A stretch of DNA of 64,000 nt from positions 1-64,000 of the forward strand of contig CAMCRV010000009.1 of assembly GCA_945877365.1 (NCBI GenBank), written 5' to 3'. This stretch comes from an uncultured Clostridia bacterium. GTDB lineage: Bacteria; Bacillota; Clostridia; Oscillospirales; Oscillospiraceae. The notes beneath the pieces are model-generated. The model ran no database searches. It saw nothing but the letters and a program-made list of their open reading frames with translations, and was not told where the DNA came from. Shown here piece by piece: positions 1-8,600 of this stretch (position 1 is its first letter; each line of letters begins with the position of its first letter). A program made the translations under genes and the position numbers.

Positions 1-55
1 GGAGCACAACCCCTTACACAGGGGAGGCTTTGGGCATCCCCACAAATAACAATTT
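1..55. repeat. Partial copy of the AAATTGGAATTTGGCG-ended repeat element (type A)
   Basis: This is the reverse complement of one end of the elements at 4629-4785 and 21947-22103. It shares the segment reading GGGGATGCCCAAAGCCTCCC on the minus strand and ends with the terminal motif CAAATAACAATTT at 43-55. The rest of the copy lies outside the window. No coding potential is seen. Confidence 0.75.
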
Positions 56-97
56 GTCGCTTTACTGACTGAACCCCATATTCCCAAAAGAGAATAC

Positions 98-135
98 CCC
101 CCGACAGTTACAGCAATCCGGTAACAGGTCGGGGG
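98..135 (-). terminator. Hairpin downstream of the Ntn-hydrolase gene
   Basis: An inverted repeat (CCCCCGAC paired with GTCGGGGG, with an inner TTAC/GTAA pairing) lies 40 bases past the stop codon of the leftward gene ending at 176. On the minus strand it is followed by a mixed, only moderately T-rich stretch, so it is a plausible but not ideal intrinsic terminator. Confidence 0.5.
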
Positions 136-175
136 TTATTTCTGTGTCTTTTGTACGCTCCGATCGGGGCGATTT

Positions 176-1273
176 TTATTGCTTCAGAAAACCGCTGTTC
201 TGCCCCAGCTGAAGGGTGTAGCTGTGGTCAAAGTTTTCTGAAAAGCAGAAGTCGGCGCGTCCCTCCCCGGGGCAGTACACAATGCTCCACATGGTCTTTT
301 CGTAGCTGCCCTCCGTCTGGGGGTAATTTTTCTGCGCCACGGATTCCAGCAGGGTCCGCACCTTCGTTTCATCGGCAGGGCCGGTGTGGGCGGAAAGGGT
401 ATCAAACCGGATATGGGATTGCTCCGAACCGATACCCTGCTTTTCGCTGTCGGCAAGGTAGTGGTTGGTGACCACCTTCGTCTGCGTCACCAGCATTTTC
501 CCATCCACATACTCCACCACCACGCTCTTTCCGCTGGCATCGGCAATGGAGAAATGGTGGGCAGAGCCAATGGAGGAGTTCATGTCATACTGCTCCAGCA
601 GGGCGATTGCCTCCTCCACATTTGCCGCCCGATCCAGCAGCAGACGGATGGCCGTAGTGGTGGTCAGGTTGGCTTTTTCGGTTTGCTGGTGGGTTTCTTC
701 CTGGTCTCCGGCCATCAGATCCGCCACCATCAGTCCCTTTTCGTTCATGCCGTCCAGAGGGACATAAATGGCTGCCAGAGTCTGCATCCTGTCCATCATG
801 GAGCCGTCGGGGGCATAGTCCCCGGAAAAGCCCAGAAAATCCAGGCAGCAGGTGGAAACAGATTCATAGCCGTTTTCGGGGACGGTATGGACAATCATAG
901 CTCGGCATTCTGCCCAGTCGTAATTGCGGCCGAAGAAGGTATTGCCCTTCTCATCCTGCACGCAGATGGTGGAGCAGCCGAACTGCCCGGTCTGGACATC
1001 GCTTTCGATTTTGTAAAAGCCCCGGGATAAAAATGACACCAGATAACCCGCCACTTCGCCGTCACTGGCGGCGCCCCCTTGGGCGAGGAATTCATCAAAG
1101 CCGTAATCGCCGGTGTACTCCATGGCGTACAAGCCGTCCTCCAGCTTTTCAATGCTGTTTGCCGCCGTGATGAATGTGCCGAACAGGGACCATGCCCCTG
1201 CGGCAAGCACTGCCAGCAGAAGCAAAATGGCCGCAAGAATGCCCCACAAAATCTTTCGCTTATTCTTTGTCAT
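176..1273 (-). CDS. Membrane-anchored Ntn-hydrolase of the linear amide C-N hydrolase / acyltransferase (C45) family
   Basis: A 365-residue protein. It opens with lysine/arginine residues and one hydrophobic segment (about residues 8-30), so it is probably anchored in the membrane with the enzyme outside. The motif FGCSTICVQDEKGNTFFGRN followed by YDW (from about residue 98) matches the nucleophile region of the choloylglycine-hydrolase/acyl-CoA:6-APA acyltransferase superfamily, in which a self-exposed Cys (here probably Cys100) cleaves linear amides such as bile-salt or N-acyl amino-acid bonds. The substrate cannot be deduced. In this family the active Cys is normally freed by cleavage of the preceding peptide. 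The start at 1273 was chosen because GGAGGAAG lies just upstream; a longer reading frame to 1459 overlaps the next gene and lacks such a site. It is monocistronic, with a terminator-like hairpin downstream. Confidence 0.72.
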   Translation of the reverse strand: MTKNKRKILWGILAAILLLLAVLAAGAWSLFGTFITAANSIEKLEDGLYAMEYTGDYGFDEFLAQGGAASDGEVAGYLVSFLSRGFYKIESDVQTGQFGCSTICVQDEKGNTFFGRNYDWAECRAMIVHTVPENGYESVSTCCLDFLGFSGDYAPDGSMMDRMQTLAAIYVPLDGMNEKGLMVADLMAGDQEETHQQTEKANLTTTTAIRLLLDRAANVEEAIALLEQYDMNSSIGSAHHFSIADASGKSVVVEYVDGKMLVTQTKVVTNHYLADSEKQGIGSEQSHIRFDTLSAHTGPADETKVRTLLESVAQKNYPQTEGSYEKTMWSIVYCPGEGRADFCFSENFDHSYTLQLGQNSGFLKQ

Positions 1274-1362
1274 GGTCTTCCTCCTGCATGATTTTCTGCA
1301 TCCAGTATACCATACCTTCGTTCGGCGGAATAGGGTCATTTTATAGACCCTTGTGTCTTTTT

Positions 1363-1728
1363 TCAGGAAACAGCTTTCCATAGCAGCAGCGCCGCCAGAA
1401 GCCATGCTCCCACCACCGGCAGGGCAAAATACCATTTCTTCGGCCTGCCGTTCTGCCACATTCCCTCCGCCCGTTCCCGGCAGGAGGCCAGCACCTCCGG
1501 TGGAATCCGGCGCACCGTCAGGGCGATCAGCGCCGGCAGCACCAGCACATCGTCCAGATACCCCAGCACCGGGACAAAATCCGGAATCAGATCCACCGGG
1601 GACAGGGCGCAGGCCACCGTAACCGCCGCCAGAATTTTGGTGAAAACCGGGGTTCTTTCATCCCTCAGCGCCAGAAATACCGCCGGGATCTCCCGTTTCA
1701 GGGAAGATGCCCGCTCCTTCAGAGTCAT
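1363..1728 (-). CDS. DUF1232 (YkvA-like) small membrane protein
   Basis: 121 residues. The central segment VTVACALSPVDLIPDFVPVL followed by GYLDD is the signature of the DUF1232/YkvA family, small proteins of unknown function with a hydrophobic hairpin. A second hydrophobic segment ends the protein (about residues 100-118). The start at 1728 follows AAGGAGGC at good spacing; upstream in-frame starts lack one. It is transcribed leftward, 89 bases before the hydrolase gene, and might be cotranscribed with it. The function is unknown; the family call rests on the SPVDLIPD motif. Confidence 0.75.
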   Translation of the reverse strand: MTLKERASSLKREIPAVFLALRDERTPVFTKILAAVTVACALSPVDLIPDFVPVLGYLDDVLVLPALIALTVRRIPPEVLASCRERAEGMWQNGRPKKWYFALPVVGAWLLAALLLWKAVS

Positions 1729-1933
1729 GGATGATGCCTCCTTGCGGCGGCGAGTCGCCGCTGACAATGCGTTACGGACTGCGGGTGGACAATCCACATC
1801 CTTTGGGCCCCTCGACCGGAACTGCGTAGGTTATATAGAACAGACCACCACCGCAAAAACGAACCGGGCGTGCAGCGGATGGAAAGATTACCACCCGGGC
1901 GAAGGCTCGCATTGCCCGTGGGGGCATCCCCAC

Positions 1934-4516
1934 TCATTCTTCCTTTTTCCACAGGCAGCAGTGACCCTTCTCCTCGCGCTTGGCGCGGTACATGGCCTGA
2001 TCCGCCCGTTCGATCAGCTCCATGGAGGGCACCTCCTCCGTGGTGCACAGAACAACGCCTGCCGAACAGGAGGCGCGGAAGTTCTCCCCGGCATAGGCGT
2101 TCCGGAAGTCCCTGCAAATATCCTCGCCCTTTTTGATGGCGGTATCCCCTTCCCGCAGCCGTTTCAGCACCACCAGGAATTCATCCCCGCCGTAGCGGCA
2201 GAGGATATCCCCGTTCCGGGTGCTGCGGCGCAGCAGATCCGCAAAGGCACAGATCATCTCATCTCCAACCCTGTGGCCGCAGCCATCGTTTACCGCTTTC
2301 AGGTCATCCAGATCAAACAGGTACAGCGCCAGAGGCAGCTCCTCCTTCCGGATGCTGGACATGGCCACCTGCAAGCCCCGGCGGTTCAGCAGCCCCGACA
2401 GGAAGTCCCGGTTGGCCTCGTCCTGCAGGACGCTCTCCCGCTCCCCGGAGGCAAACATCTCCGCCAGCCGCTGAATCCGTTTGCCCAGATCAAAGATGGG
2501 ATGGCATTTGCACAGGAAATCATCCGCCTCCAGAGCCAGCGGTGTTTTTTCCACCCAACTGCCACCGGGCACCAGCGCCAACACCGGCGATTTCCAGTAC
2601 AGCGGATCCTGCCGCAGGAACTTCATCACCTTCCCGGCGCCGCTGTCCGGCAGGGTCATGCTCAAAATCACCACCATCTCCCCGGGGCAGTCGCGAATGC
2701 AGGCAATCGCCTCCCGGTCATCGGCGGCCTCCAGAATCCGGTACTGTGTACAGAAGGCCTCCCGGACTTTTTCCCGATAGCCTCCGTTTTCGTCCACGAT
2801 CAGCAGCGTGTACCGGGCTTCTCTCCTCCGGACTGTCTCCGGGGCAGGCCGGGGCTCCAGCAGCCGGGAGGAACTCAGCAGCTTCTCAAACTCCCGGGCC
2901 GGCATGGGCTTGGCAAAATAGAAGCCCTGCACATAGTCGCAGCCCACAGCCCGGAGCCGCTCCAGCTGGCTTCGGGACTCCACACCCTCGGCAACCACAG
3001 CAAGACGCATTCTGTGCGCCATATTGACAACATCGTTGAGGATGCTCAAATCCATGATCTTGCTGGTTTCATGGATGACAAAGTTTCTGTCCAGCTTCAG
3101 CACATCCAGCTCCATCTGGCTCATCATACTCAGGGACGAATAGCCGCTGCCGAAGTCATCCATCTCCACCACAAAGCCCAGAGAACGCAGCTTGCCTACA
3201 AGCGCCGTGATGGTGCCTGTGTTCTCCGTGTAGGCGCTTTCCGTGACCTCCAGATGGAGGTACTCGGGCTTGATGCCATAGCGCGCCGTGAGGTCGGGCA
3301 GCAGCTTCACCGGATCCCCCTGGAACATATCTGCACGGGACACATTGACAGACACCGGCACCATAGGATACCCCTTCAGCTTCCAGCTGCGCAGCTGGGC
3401 GCAGACCTGTTCCCAGACAAACTGATCCAGCTTGGAAATAAAGCCGTTCTTTTCAAACAAAGGAATGAATTCTCCGGGGGAGACAATGCCCCATTCCGGA
3501 TGAATCCACCGCACCAGAGCCTCGGCACCTGCCAGACACTCCTCGTTGAGGTTGTATTTCGGCTGATAATATACCGAAAACTGCCCCTGATTCAGCGCCT
3601 CCTGCATGGCATCGGTGATGGCCTTCTCCCGCAGCAGCTTGCCCCGCAGGGAATCGTCATACACGGCAAAGAACTGGTTGTACTGTCCCCGGATGCTGTT
3701 GGCAGCCAGCAGCGCCCGGTCGCACATCTGCTCCACGGGAATGCTGGGGTCGGTGATTTCGTAGATGCCCCAGCGCATCACAATGCTCTTCATCAGCGGG
3801 GACAACTCTATCTCCGGATGGGAGCCGAAGTTCTTCCGATCCAGCCGCTCCTGCTCCCGTCTCTGCAGGCAGAGGAAGCGATCCGCACTGAACCGTCCGC
3901 AGAAGCCCTCCTGTCCCACCATGGATCTGGTGATATCGGCCACCTCCCGAAGCAGATGATCGCCTGCCTGAGTCCCGAAAACATCATTCACCAGCTTGAA
4001 ATTTTCAATGTTGGAGCATACAATGCTGTAGTCGCCCTCCGGATCCTCCTGCAGCCGCTCCCGCACCTTCCGAAAGAAGAATTCCTTGCTGTACAGTCCG
4101 GTGAGCCGGTCAAACTGGAACTGGTTCACCATGGCGGCGGTCTCCCGCAGCTTGATCAGGCTGGCCACCCGGTGCAGAATCACCTGGGGCCGGTAGGGCT
4201 TGGGCACAAAGTCCGTAGCTCCGTGAGACAGCGCCGCAACCTCGTCCTCCTCGCTGCCGCTCTGGGTGGTAACGATCACCGGAATCAGGGACAGCTGGGG
4301 ATCCTGACGCACCAGATCCAGAAAGGCGTAGCCGTCCATCACAGGCATCATCACATCCAGCAGGATCAAAGCCACTGTATCTCCGAAGTGGGCCAGAATA
4401 TCCAGAGCCTCCTGTCCGTTCTCCGCCTCCAGAACCTGATACTCCTCCGACAGAATCTCGCAAAGCATGGCACGGTTCAGTTCGTTATCCTCAACAATCA
4501 GGATCTGTTTTCCCAC
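1934..4516 (-). CDS. REC-GGDEF-EAL-REC-GGDEF cyclic-di-GMP signalling protein
   Basis: 860 residues with five domains. (1) A receiver (about 3-118) with the phospho-acceptor in LILLDVMMPVMDGY. (2) A degenerate GGDEF (about 135-285) in which SADRF replaces GGDEF. (3) An EAL phosphodiesterase (about 300-540) with AEALVRW, EVTES, DDFGSGYSSL and AEGVES, so the metal-binding and catalytic residues look intact. (4) A second receiver-like domain (about 555-680) in which the acceptor Asp appears replaced (VVILSMTLPDSG), hence a pseudo-receiver. (5) An intact GGDEF (CRYGGDEFLVV, about 795) preceded by an RNGD inhibitory-site motif. It should both make and degrade cyclic di-GMP under phosphorylation control. 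The GTG start at 4516 has AGAGGG seven bases upstream; the TTG frame extension to 4558 runs over a promoter and Spo0A-box pair. A shorter paralogue lies at 50112-51779. Confidence 0.92.
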   Translation of the reverse strand: MGKQILIVEDNELNRAMLCEILSEEYQVLEAENGQEALDILAHFGDTVALILLDVMMPVMDGYAFLDLVRQDPQLSLIPVIVTTQSGSEEDEVAALSHGATDFVPKPYRPQVILHRVASLIKLRETAAMVNQFQFDRLTGLYSKEFFFRKVRERLQEDPEGDYSIVCSNIENFKLVNDVFGTQAGDHLLREVADITRSMVGQEGFCGRFSADRFLCLQRREQERLDRKNFGSHPEIELSPLMKSIVMRWGIYEITDPSIPVEQMCDRALLAANSIRGQYNQFFAVYDDSLRGKLLREKAITDAMQEALNQGQFSVYYQPKYNLNEECLAGAEALVRWIHPEWGIVSPGEFIPLFEKNGFISKLDQFVWEQVCAQLRSWKLKGYPMVPVSVNVSRADMFQGDPVKLLPDLTARYGIKPEYLHLEVTESAYTENTGTITALVGKLRSLGFVVEMDDFGSGYSSLSMMSQMELDVLKLDRNFVIHETSKIMDLSILNDVVNMAHRMRLAVVAEGVESRSQLERLRAVGCDYVQGFYFAKPMPAREFEKLLSSSRLLEPRPAPETVRRREARYTLLIVDENGGYREKVREAFCTQYRILEAADDREAIACIRDCPGEMVVILSMTLPDSGAGKVMKFLRQDPLYWKSPVLALVPGGSWVEKTPLALEADDFLCKCHPIFDLGKRIQRLAEMFASGERESVLQDEANRDFLSGLLNRRGLQVAMSSIRKEELPLALYLFDLDDLKAVNDGCGHRVGDEMICAFADLLRRSTRNGDILCRYGGDEFLVVLKRLREGDTAIKKGEDICRDFRNAYAGENFRASCSAGVVLCTTEEVPSMELIERADQAMYRAKREEKGHCCLWKKEE

Positions 4517-4540
4517 AGCGATACCCTCTTTTTTCCTGGT

Positions 4541-4557
4541 TTTGACAAAAGTCGACA
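4541..4557 (-). promoter_or_regulatory. Tandem Spo0A-box pair (7-3-7)
   Basis: On the minus strand TGTCGAC, three bases, then TGTCAAA, just downstream of the -10 box at 4569-4574. The first box matches the 0A consensus TGTCGAA at 6 of 7 positions and the second also at 6 of 7. The spacing equals that known for the abrB promoter of Bacillus. The same arrangement occurs at 35342-35358 and 50065-50081. Confidence 0.55.
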
Positions 4558-4568
4558 AATCTAATCTT

Positions 4569-4597
4569 ACTATATCAGATATCTATCCTGTCTTCAA
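4569..4597 (-). promoter_or_regulatory. Promoter of the five-domain cyclic-di-GMP gene
   Basis: Minus strand -35 TTGAAG (4597-4592), a 17-base spacer and -10 TATAGT (4574-4569). The expected start of transcription falls immediately before the tandem Spo0A-box pair. Confidence 0.6.
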
Positions 4598-4628
4598 TGG
4601 GTTTTCCTGAAAAACTTTTTATATAGAA

Positions 4629-4785
4629 AAATTGGAATTTGGCGGGATGCCCAAAGCCTCCCCTGTGTAAGGGGAGGTGGCAAAAATCTATTGATTTTTG
4701 CCGGAGGGGTTGTCAATCCCCCAGTCAGCTTCGCTGACAGCCCCCTTTACACAAGGGGGCCTTTAACCTCGCCAAATTCCAATTT
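4629..4785. repeat. Type A repeat element with 16-bp terminal inverted repeats
   Basis: Bounded by AAATTGGAATTTGGCG (4629-4644) and its exact reverse complement (4770-4785). The interior is almost identical to 21947-22103 and folds into stacked hairpins (CCTCCCC/GGGGAGG, TTTTTGCC/GGCAAAAA, GTCAGC/GCTGAC, CCCCCTT/AAGGGGG). At 157 bp with no reading frame it resembles a MITE or a large REP-type element. It occupies the gap between two divergent genes. Confidence 0.8.
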
Positions 4786-4910
4786 ATCATTTCAGACGGC
4801 TACGGCATTGCCGCCGGATATGTTCAAAATTTTTTAACCATTCGTTCATCTTCAGTTGAGACAAAATTTGTAAAATTCTGTCTGAGAATAGAGTGAAGGA
4901 GACTGCCGTT

Positions 4911-5645
4911 ATGAGCATTTTTCTGACTTTGGCCTACCTGTTTTTCGTTGGAAGCGTCCTTGGCTGGGTGCTGGAGCTTCTGTTCCGGAACCTGACCCAG
5001 CGCCATGAAAAATGGGTCAACCCCGGCTTCTGCACCGGGCCGTATCTGCCCATCTACGGCTGCGGCCTGTGCGTGCTGTTTCTGCTGGCAAGCCTGGAGC
5101 AGTACAGCCTGATTGCAGCTCCGTTCTGGAACAAGGCCTTCCTGTTTCTTTCCATGGCCGTGGGCATGACCCTCATTGAATATCTGGCAGGTCTGTTCTG
5201 CCTGAAATTTTTCAAGGTGCGGCTGTGGGATTACTCCGGCCTGTGGGGAAATGTGCAGGGCATCATCTGCCCCCTGTTCTCCTTCTTCTGGGCGGTGCTG
5301 GGGGCCATCTATTATTTCTTCATCCACCCCTATATTCTGGGTGGGCTTGCCTGGCTGTCCCGGAATCTGGCCTTCTCCTTTTTCATCGGAATGTTCTTCG
5401 GAGTTTTTCTCATTGATGTTGCACATTCCGGCAACCTTGTGGTAAAATTGAAGCGCTTTGCCGAGGAGAATCAGGTCATCGTCCGCTACGAAGCCCTGAA
5501 AGACCACATTTTGCAGCTGCACCAGCGCAACCAGGCAAAGTACCGCTTCTTCCGTCCCTTCCGGGAGGTGCAGCCTCTGGGTGAGATTCTGAAGGAAATG
5601 CAGGAATCTCTGGAAAGCCGCATCAAGCACCCCACAAAACCATAA
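4911..5645 (+). CDS. Polytopic membrane protein of the putative ABC-transporter type IV (DUF1113/CmpB-like) family
   Basis: 244 residues with about six hydrophobic segments in the first 175 residues (for example LTLAYLFFVGSVLGWVLELL at the N-terminus) and a charged, probably cytoplasmic tail. The N-terminal glycine-tryptophan-glutamate pattern followed by NPGFCTGPYLPIYG is characteristic of the family annotated as putative ABC transporter permease (PF06541), whose role is not established. The start at 4911 follows GAAGGAGAC. It is 34 bases ahead of the giant activase gene and may be cotranscribed with it. No ATPase is next to it, so a transport role is not supported by context. Confidence 0.75.
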   Translation: MSIFLTLAYLFFVGSVLGWVLELLFRNLTQRHEKWVNPGFCTGPYLPIYGCGLCVLFLLASLEQYSLIAAPFWNKAFLFLSMAVGMTLIEYLAGLFCLKFFKVRLWDYSGLWGNVQGIICPLFSFFWAVLGAIYYFFIHPYILGGLAWLSRNLAFSFFIGMFFGVFLIDVAHSGNLVVKLKRFAEENQVIVRYEALKDHILQLHQRNQAKYRFFRPFREVQPLGEILKEMQESLESRIKHPTKP

Positions 5646-5679
5646 CCGTTTCCATTGACATATAAGGAGAGAAATCCAT

Positions 5680-8600
5680 ATGAACACCTACCGCGCCGGT
5701 ATTGATATCGGCTCCACCACCGTCAAGCTGGTGATTCTGGATGACGACGGGCAGCTCCTTTTCGGAGACTACCGGCGGCATCATGCCCACACCCAGGAAA
5801 CCCTCCACTCCCTGCTGATGGAGGCCAAAGGGAAGCTGGGAGACTGCGTGCTCCGCACCGGCATCACCGGCTCCGGCTCCATCAATCTGGGCGATGCCCT
5901 GAACATCCCCTTCGTGCAGGAGGTGGTGGCGGTTGCCGCCGCCCTGAAGGCCGCCGAGCCCAGAACCGATGTAGCCATCGAGCTGGGGGGCGAGGACGCC
6001 AAGATCATCTATTTCACCGGCGGGTTGGAGGAGCGGATGAACGGCGTCTGTGCCGGCGGCACCGGCTCCTTCATCGACCAGATGGCCGCCCTCCTGCAGA
6101 CCGATGCCCCCGGGCTCAACGAGGCGGCAAAGGAGTACAAACAGATCTATCCCATCGCCGCCCGGTGCGGCGTGTTTGCCAAGACGGATATCCAGCCCCT
6201 GATCAACGAGGGGGCCACCAAGGCCGATCTGGCTGCCTCCATTTTTCAGGCAGTGGTGAACCAGACCATCTCCGGGCTTGCCTGCGGCAAGCCCATCCGG
6301 GGCACCGTGGCCTTTCTGGGAGGCCCTCTGCACTTCCTGACGGAGCTGAAAGCCGCCTTTATCCGCACCCTGCATTTGACGGAGGAAACCGCCGTTGACC
6401 CGGAGAATTCCCACCTGTTCGCCGCCATGGGCGCGGCACTGGAGACCCCGGATGCCGAGGGCGTAGCCCTGTCCTCTCTGGTGGAGACCCTGCGCAGGGG
6501 TGTCTGCGGCTCCTTTGAGATGCCCCGGCTGGAACCCCTGTTCCGGGACGAAGCAGAATATCAGGCCTTTTGTCAGCGTCACGGCAAGGCTGTGGTGAAC
6601 AAGGCGGAGCTTTCCTCCTATCAGGGGCAGTGCTATCTGGGCATTGATGCCGGCTCCACCACCACCAAGCTGGCGCTGATCGGGCAGGCCGGGCAGTTGC
6701 TGTGGCAGTTCTACGCCAACAATCAGGGCAACCCCATCCGCACCGCCCAGTTTGCTCTGGGTCAGCTTCAGCGGCAGCTGCCGGATTCCGCGGTGATCAC
6801 CCGAGCCTGCTCCACCGGCTACGGCGAGGCTCTGATGCAGGCCGCCTTCCATCTGGACGAGGGGGTGGTGGAGACCATCGCCCACTGCACCGCTGCTTCC
6901 TTCTTTGATCCGGAAGTGGACTGCGTGCTGGACATCGGCGGTCAGGACATGAAGTGCATCAAGCTGAAGGACGGCACCGTGGATTCCATTCTGCTGAACG
7001 AGGCCTGCTCCTCCGGCTGCGGCTCCTTCCTGGAAAACTTTGCCGTCTCCCTGGGCTACACCGCCGAGGGCTTTGCCAGGGAAGCTCTCTTTGCCCCCTC
7101 TCCCGTGGATCTGGGAACCCGGTGCACCGTGTTTATGAATTCCAATGTGAAGCAGGCGCAGAAGGAGGGCGCTTCCGTGCCCGATATCTCCGCCGGGCTT
7201 GCCTACTCCGTCATCAAAAACGCCCTGTACAAGGTCATCAAGCTGGCCAGCGCACAGGACTTGGGCAAGCACATCGTGGTGCAGGGCGGCACCTTCCACA
7301 ATCAGGCCGTACTGAGAGCCTTTGAGAAAATCTCGGGGGTGGAGGCCACCTGCCCGGATATCTCCGGCCTCATGGGTGCCTTTGGCGCGGCTCTGGTGGC
7401 CAGAAGCCACAGCGACGGCACCATAAGCGCCATGCTCTCTCTGGAGGAAATCCAGCATCTGTCCTACACCACCAAGAGCGTCCGCTGCGGCGGCTGCTCC
7501 AACAACTGTATGCTCACCGTCAACACCTTCTCCGGTGGGCGCAGGCACATCAGCGGCAACCGCTGCGAAAAAGGTGCCGGAAAAGCCGGTGCCGGAGAGA
7601 AGGCACCCAACATGGTGCTCTACAAGCGCAGCCGCATCTTTGACATTCCTTCTCTGGATGAAAAGGACGCTCCCCGGGGCACCATCGGCATCCCCCGGGT
7701 GCTGAATATGTATGAGAATTATCCCTTCTGGGCCACCTTCTTCCGGGAGCTGGGCTTCCGGGTGGTGCTATCCCCCTTCTCCACCCGGAGCATCTATCAG
7801 CTGGGCATGGAGTCCATCCCCTCCGAATCGGAGTGCTACCCTGCCAAGCTGTCCCATGGCCATGTACAGTGGCTCATTGATCAGGGCGTCAAAACCATCT
7901 TCCACCCCTGCGTGTTCTATGAGCATCAGGAGACAAAGGGCGCCCAAAACCACTACAACTGCCCCATCGTGGTATCCTACGCGGAAAACCTGAAGAACAA
8001 TGTGGAGGCCATCGGCAACGGCTCCGTCCACTACATACGCCCCTTCATCGCCTTCACCTCGGAGCACACCGCCGCAGACCGGCTGGTGAAAACCGCTGCC
8101 GAGGAATGGAACATTCCCGAAGGCGAGGTTCGCAAGGCAGTTTCCGCCGCGTGGAAGGCGCAGCAGCAGGCCAAGGCGGATATTCGCGCCGAGGGCGCCC
8201 GGCTGCTGGAGCAGATGCAGCGTGAGGGGAAACGGGGCATTGTGCTGGCAGGCCGCCCCTACCACATCGACCCGGAGATCAACCACGGCATTCCGGAGCT
8301 GATTGCCTCCTACGGCCTGTATGTGTTCACCGAGGACAGTCTGCCCTACGACCAGAAGGAGGAGCTCTCCCTCCGGGTAGTGGATCAGTGGGTGTACCAC
8401 TCCCGGCTGTACAAGGCCGCCAAATTTGTGGGAAGCCGGGACGATCTGGAGCTGATTCAGCTGAATTCCTTCGGCTGCGGTCTGGATGCCGTCACCACGG
8501 ATCAGGTCAGCGAAATTCTGGAACAGAACAACAAGCTCTACACCCTGCTGAAAATCGATGAGGTCAGCAATCTGGGAGCCGTGCGCATCCGTATCCGCTC

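Noticed and set aside
1637-4564. A 975-codon plus-strand open frame opposite the cyclic-di-GMP gene
   Set aside because: Its product is rich in His, Gln and Leu with no domain pattern, has no ribosome site, and lies exactly opposite a gene with five clear domains. GC-rich third codon positions cause such antisense frames here (also 13998-16607, 5623-7548, 20018-21247, 35402-37570, 58541-60673).
4911-5645. A true ABC exporter permease
   Set aside because: The family name contains 'ABC transporter', but no ATPase gene is adjacent and the function of the family is not established, so only the family is given.
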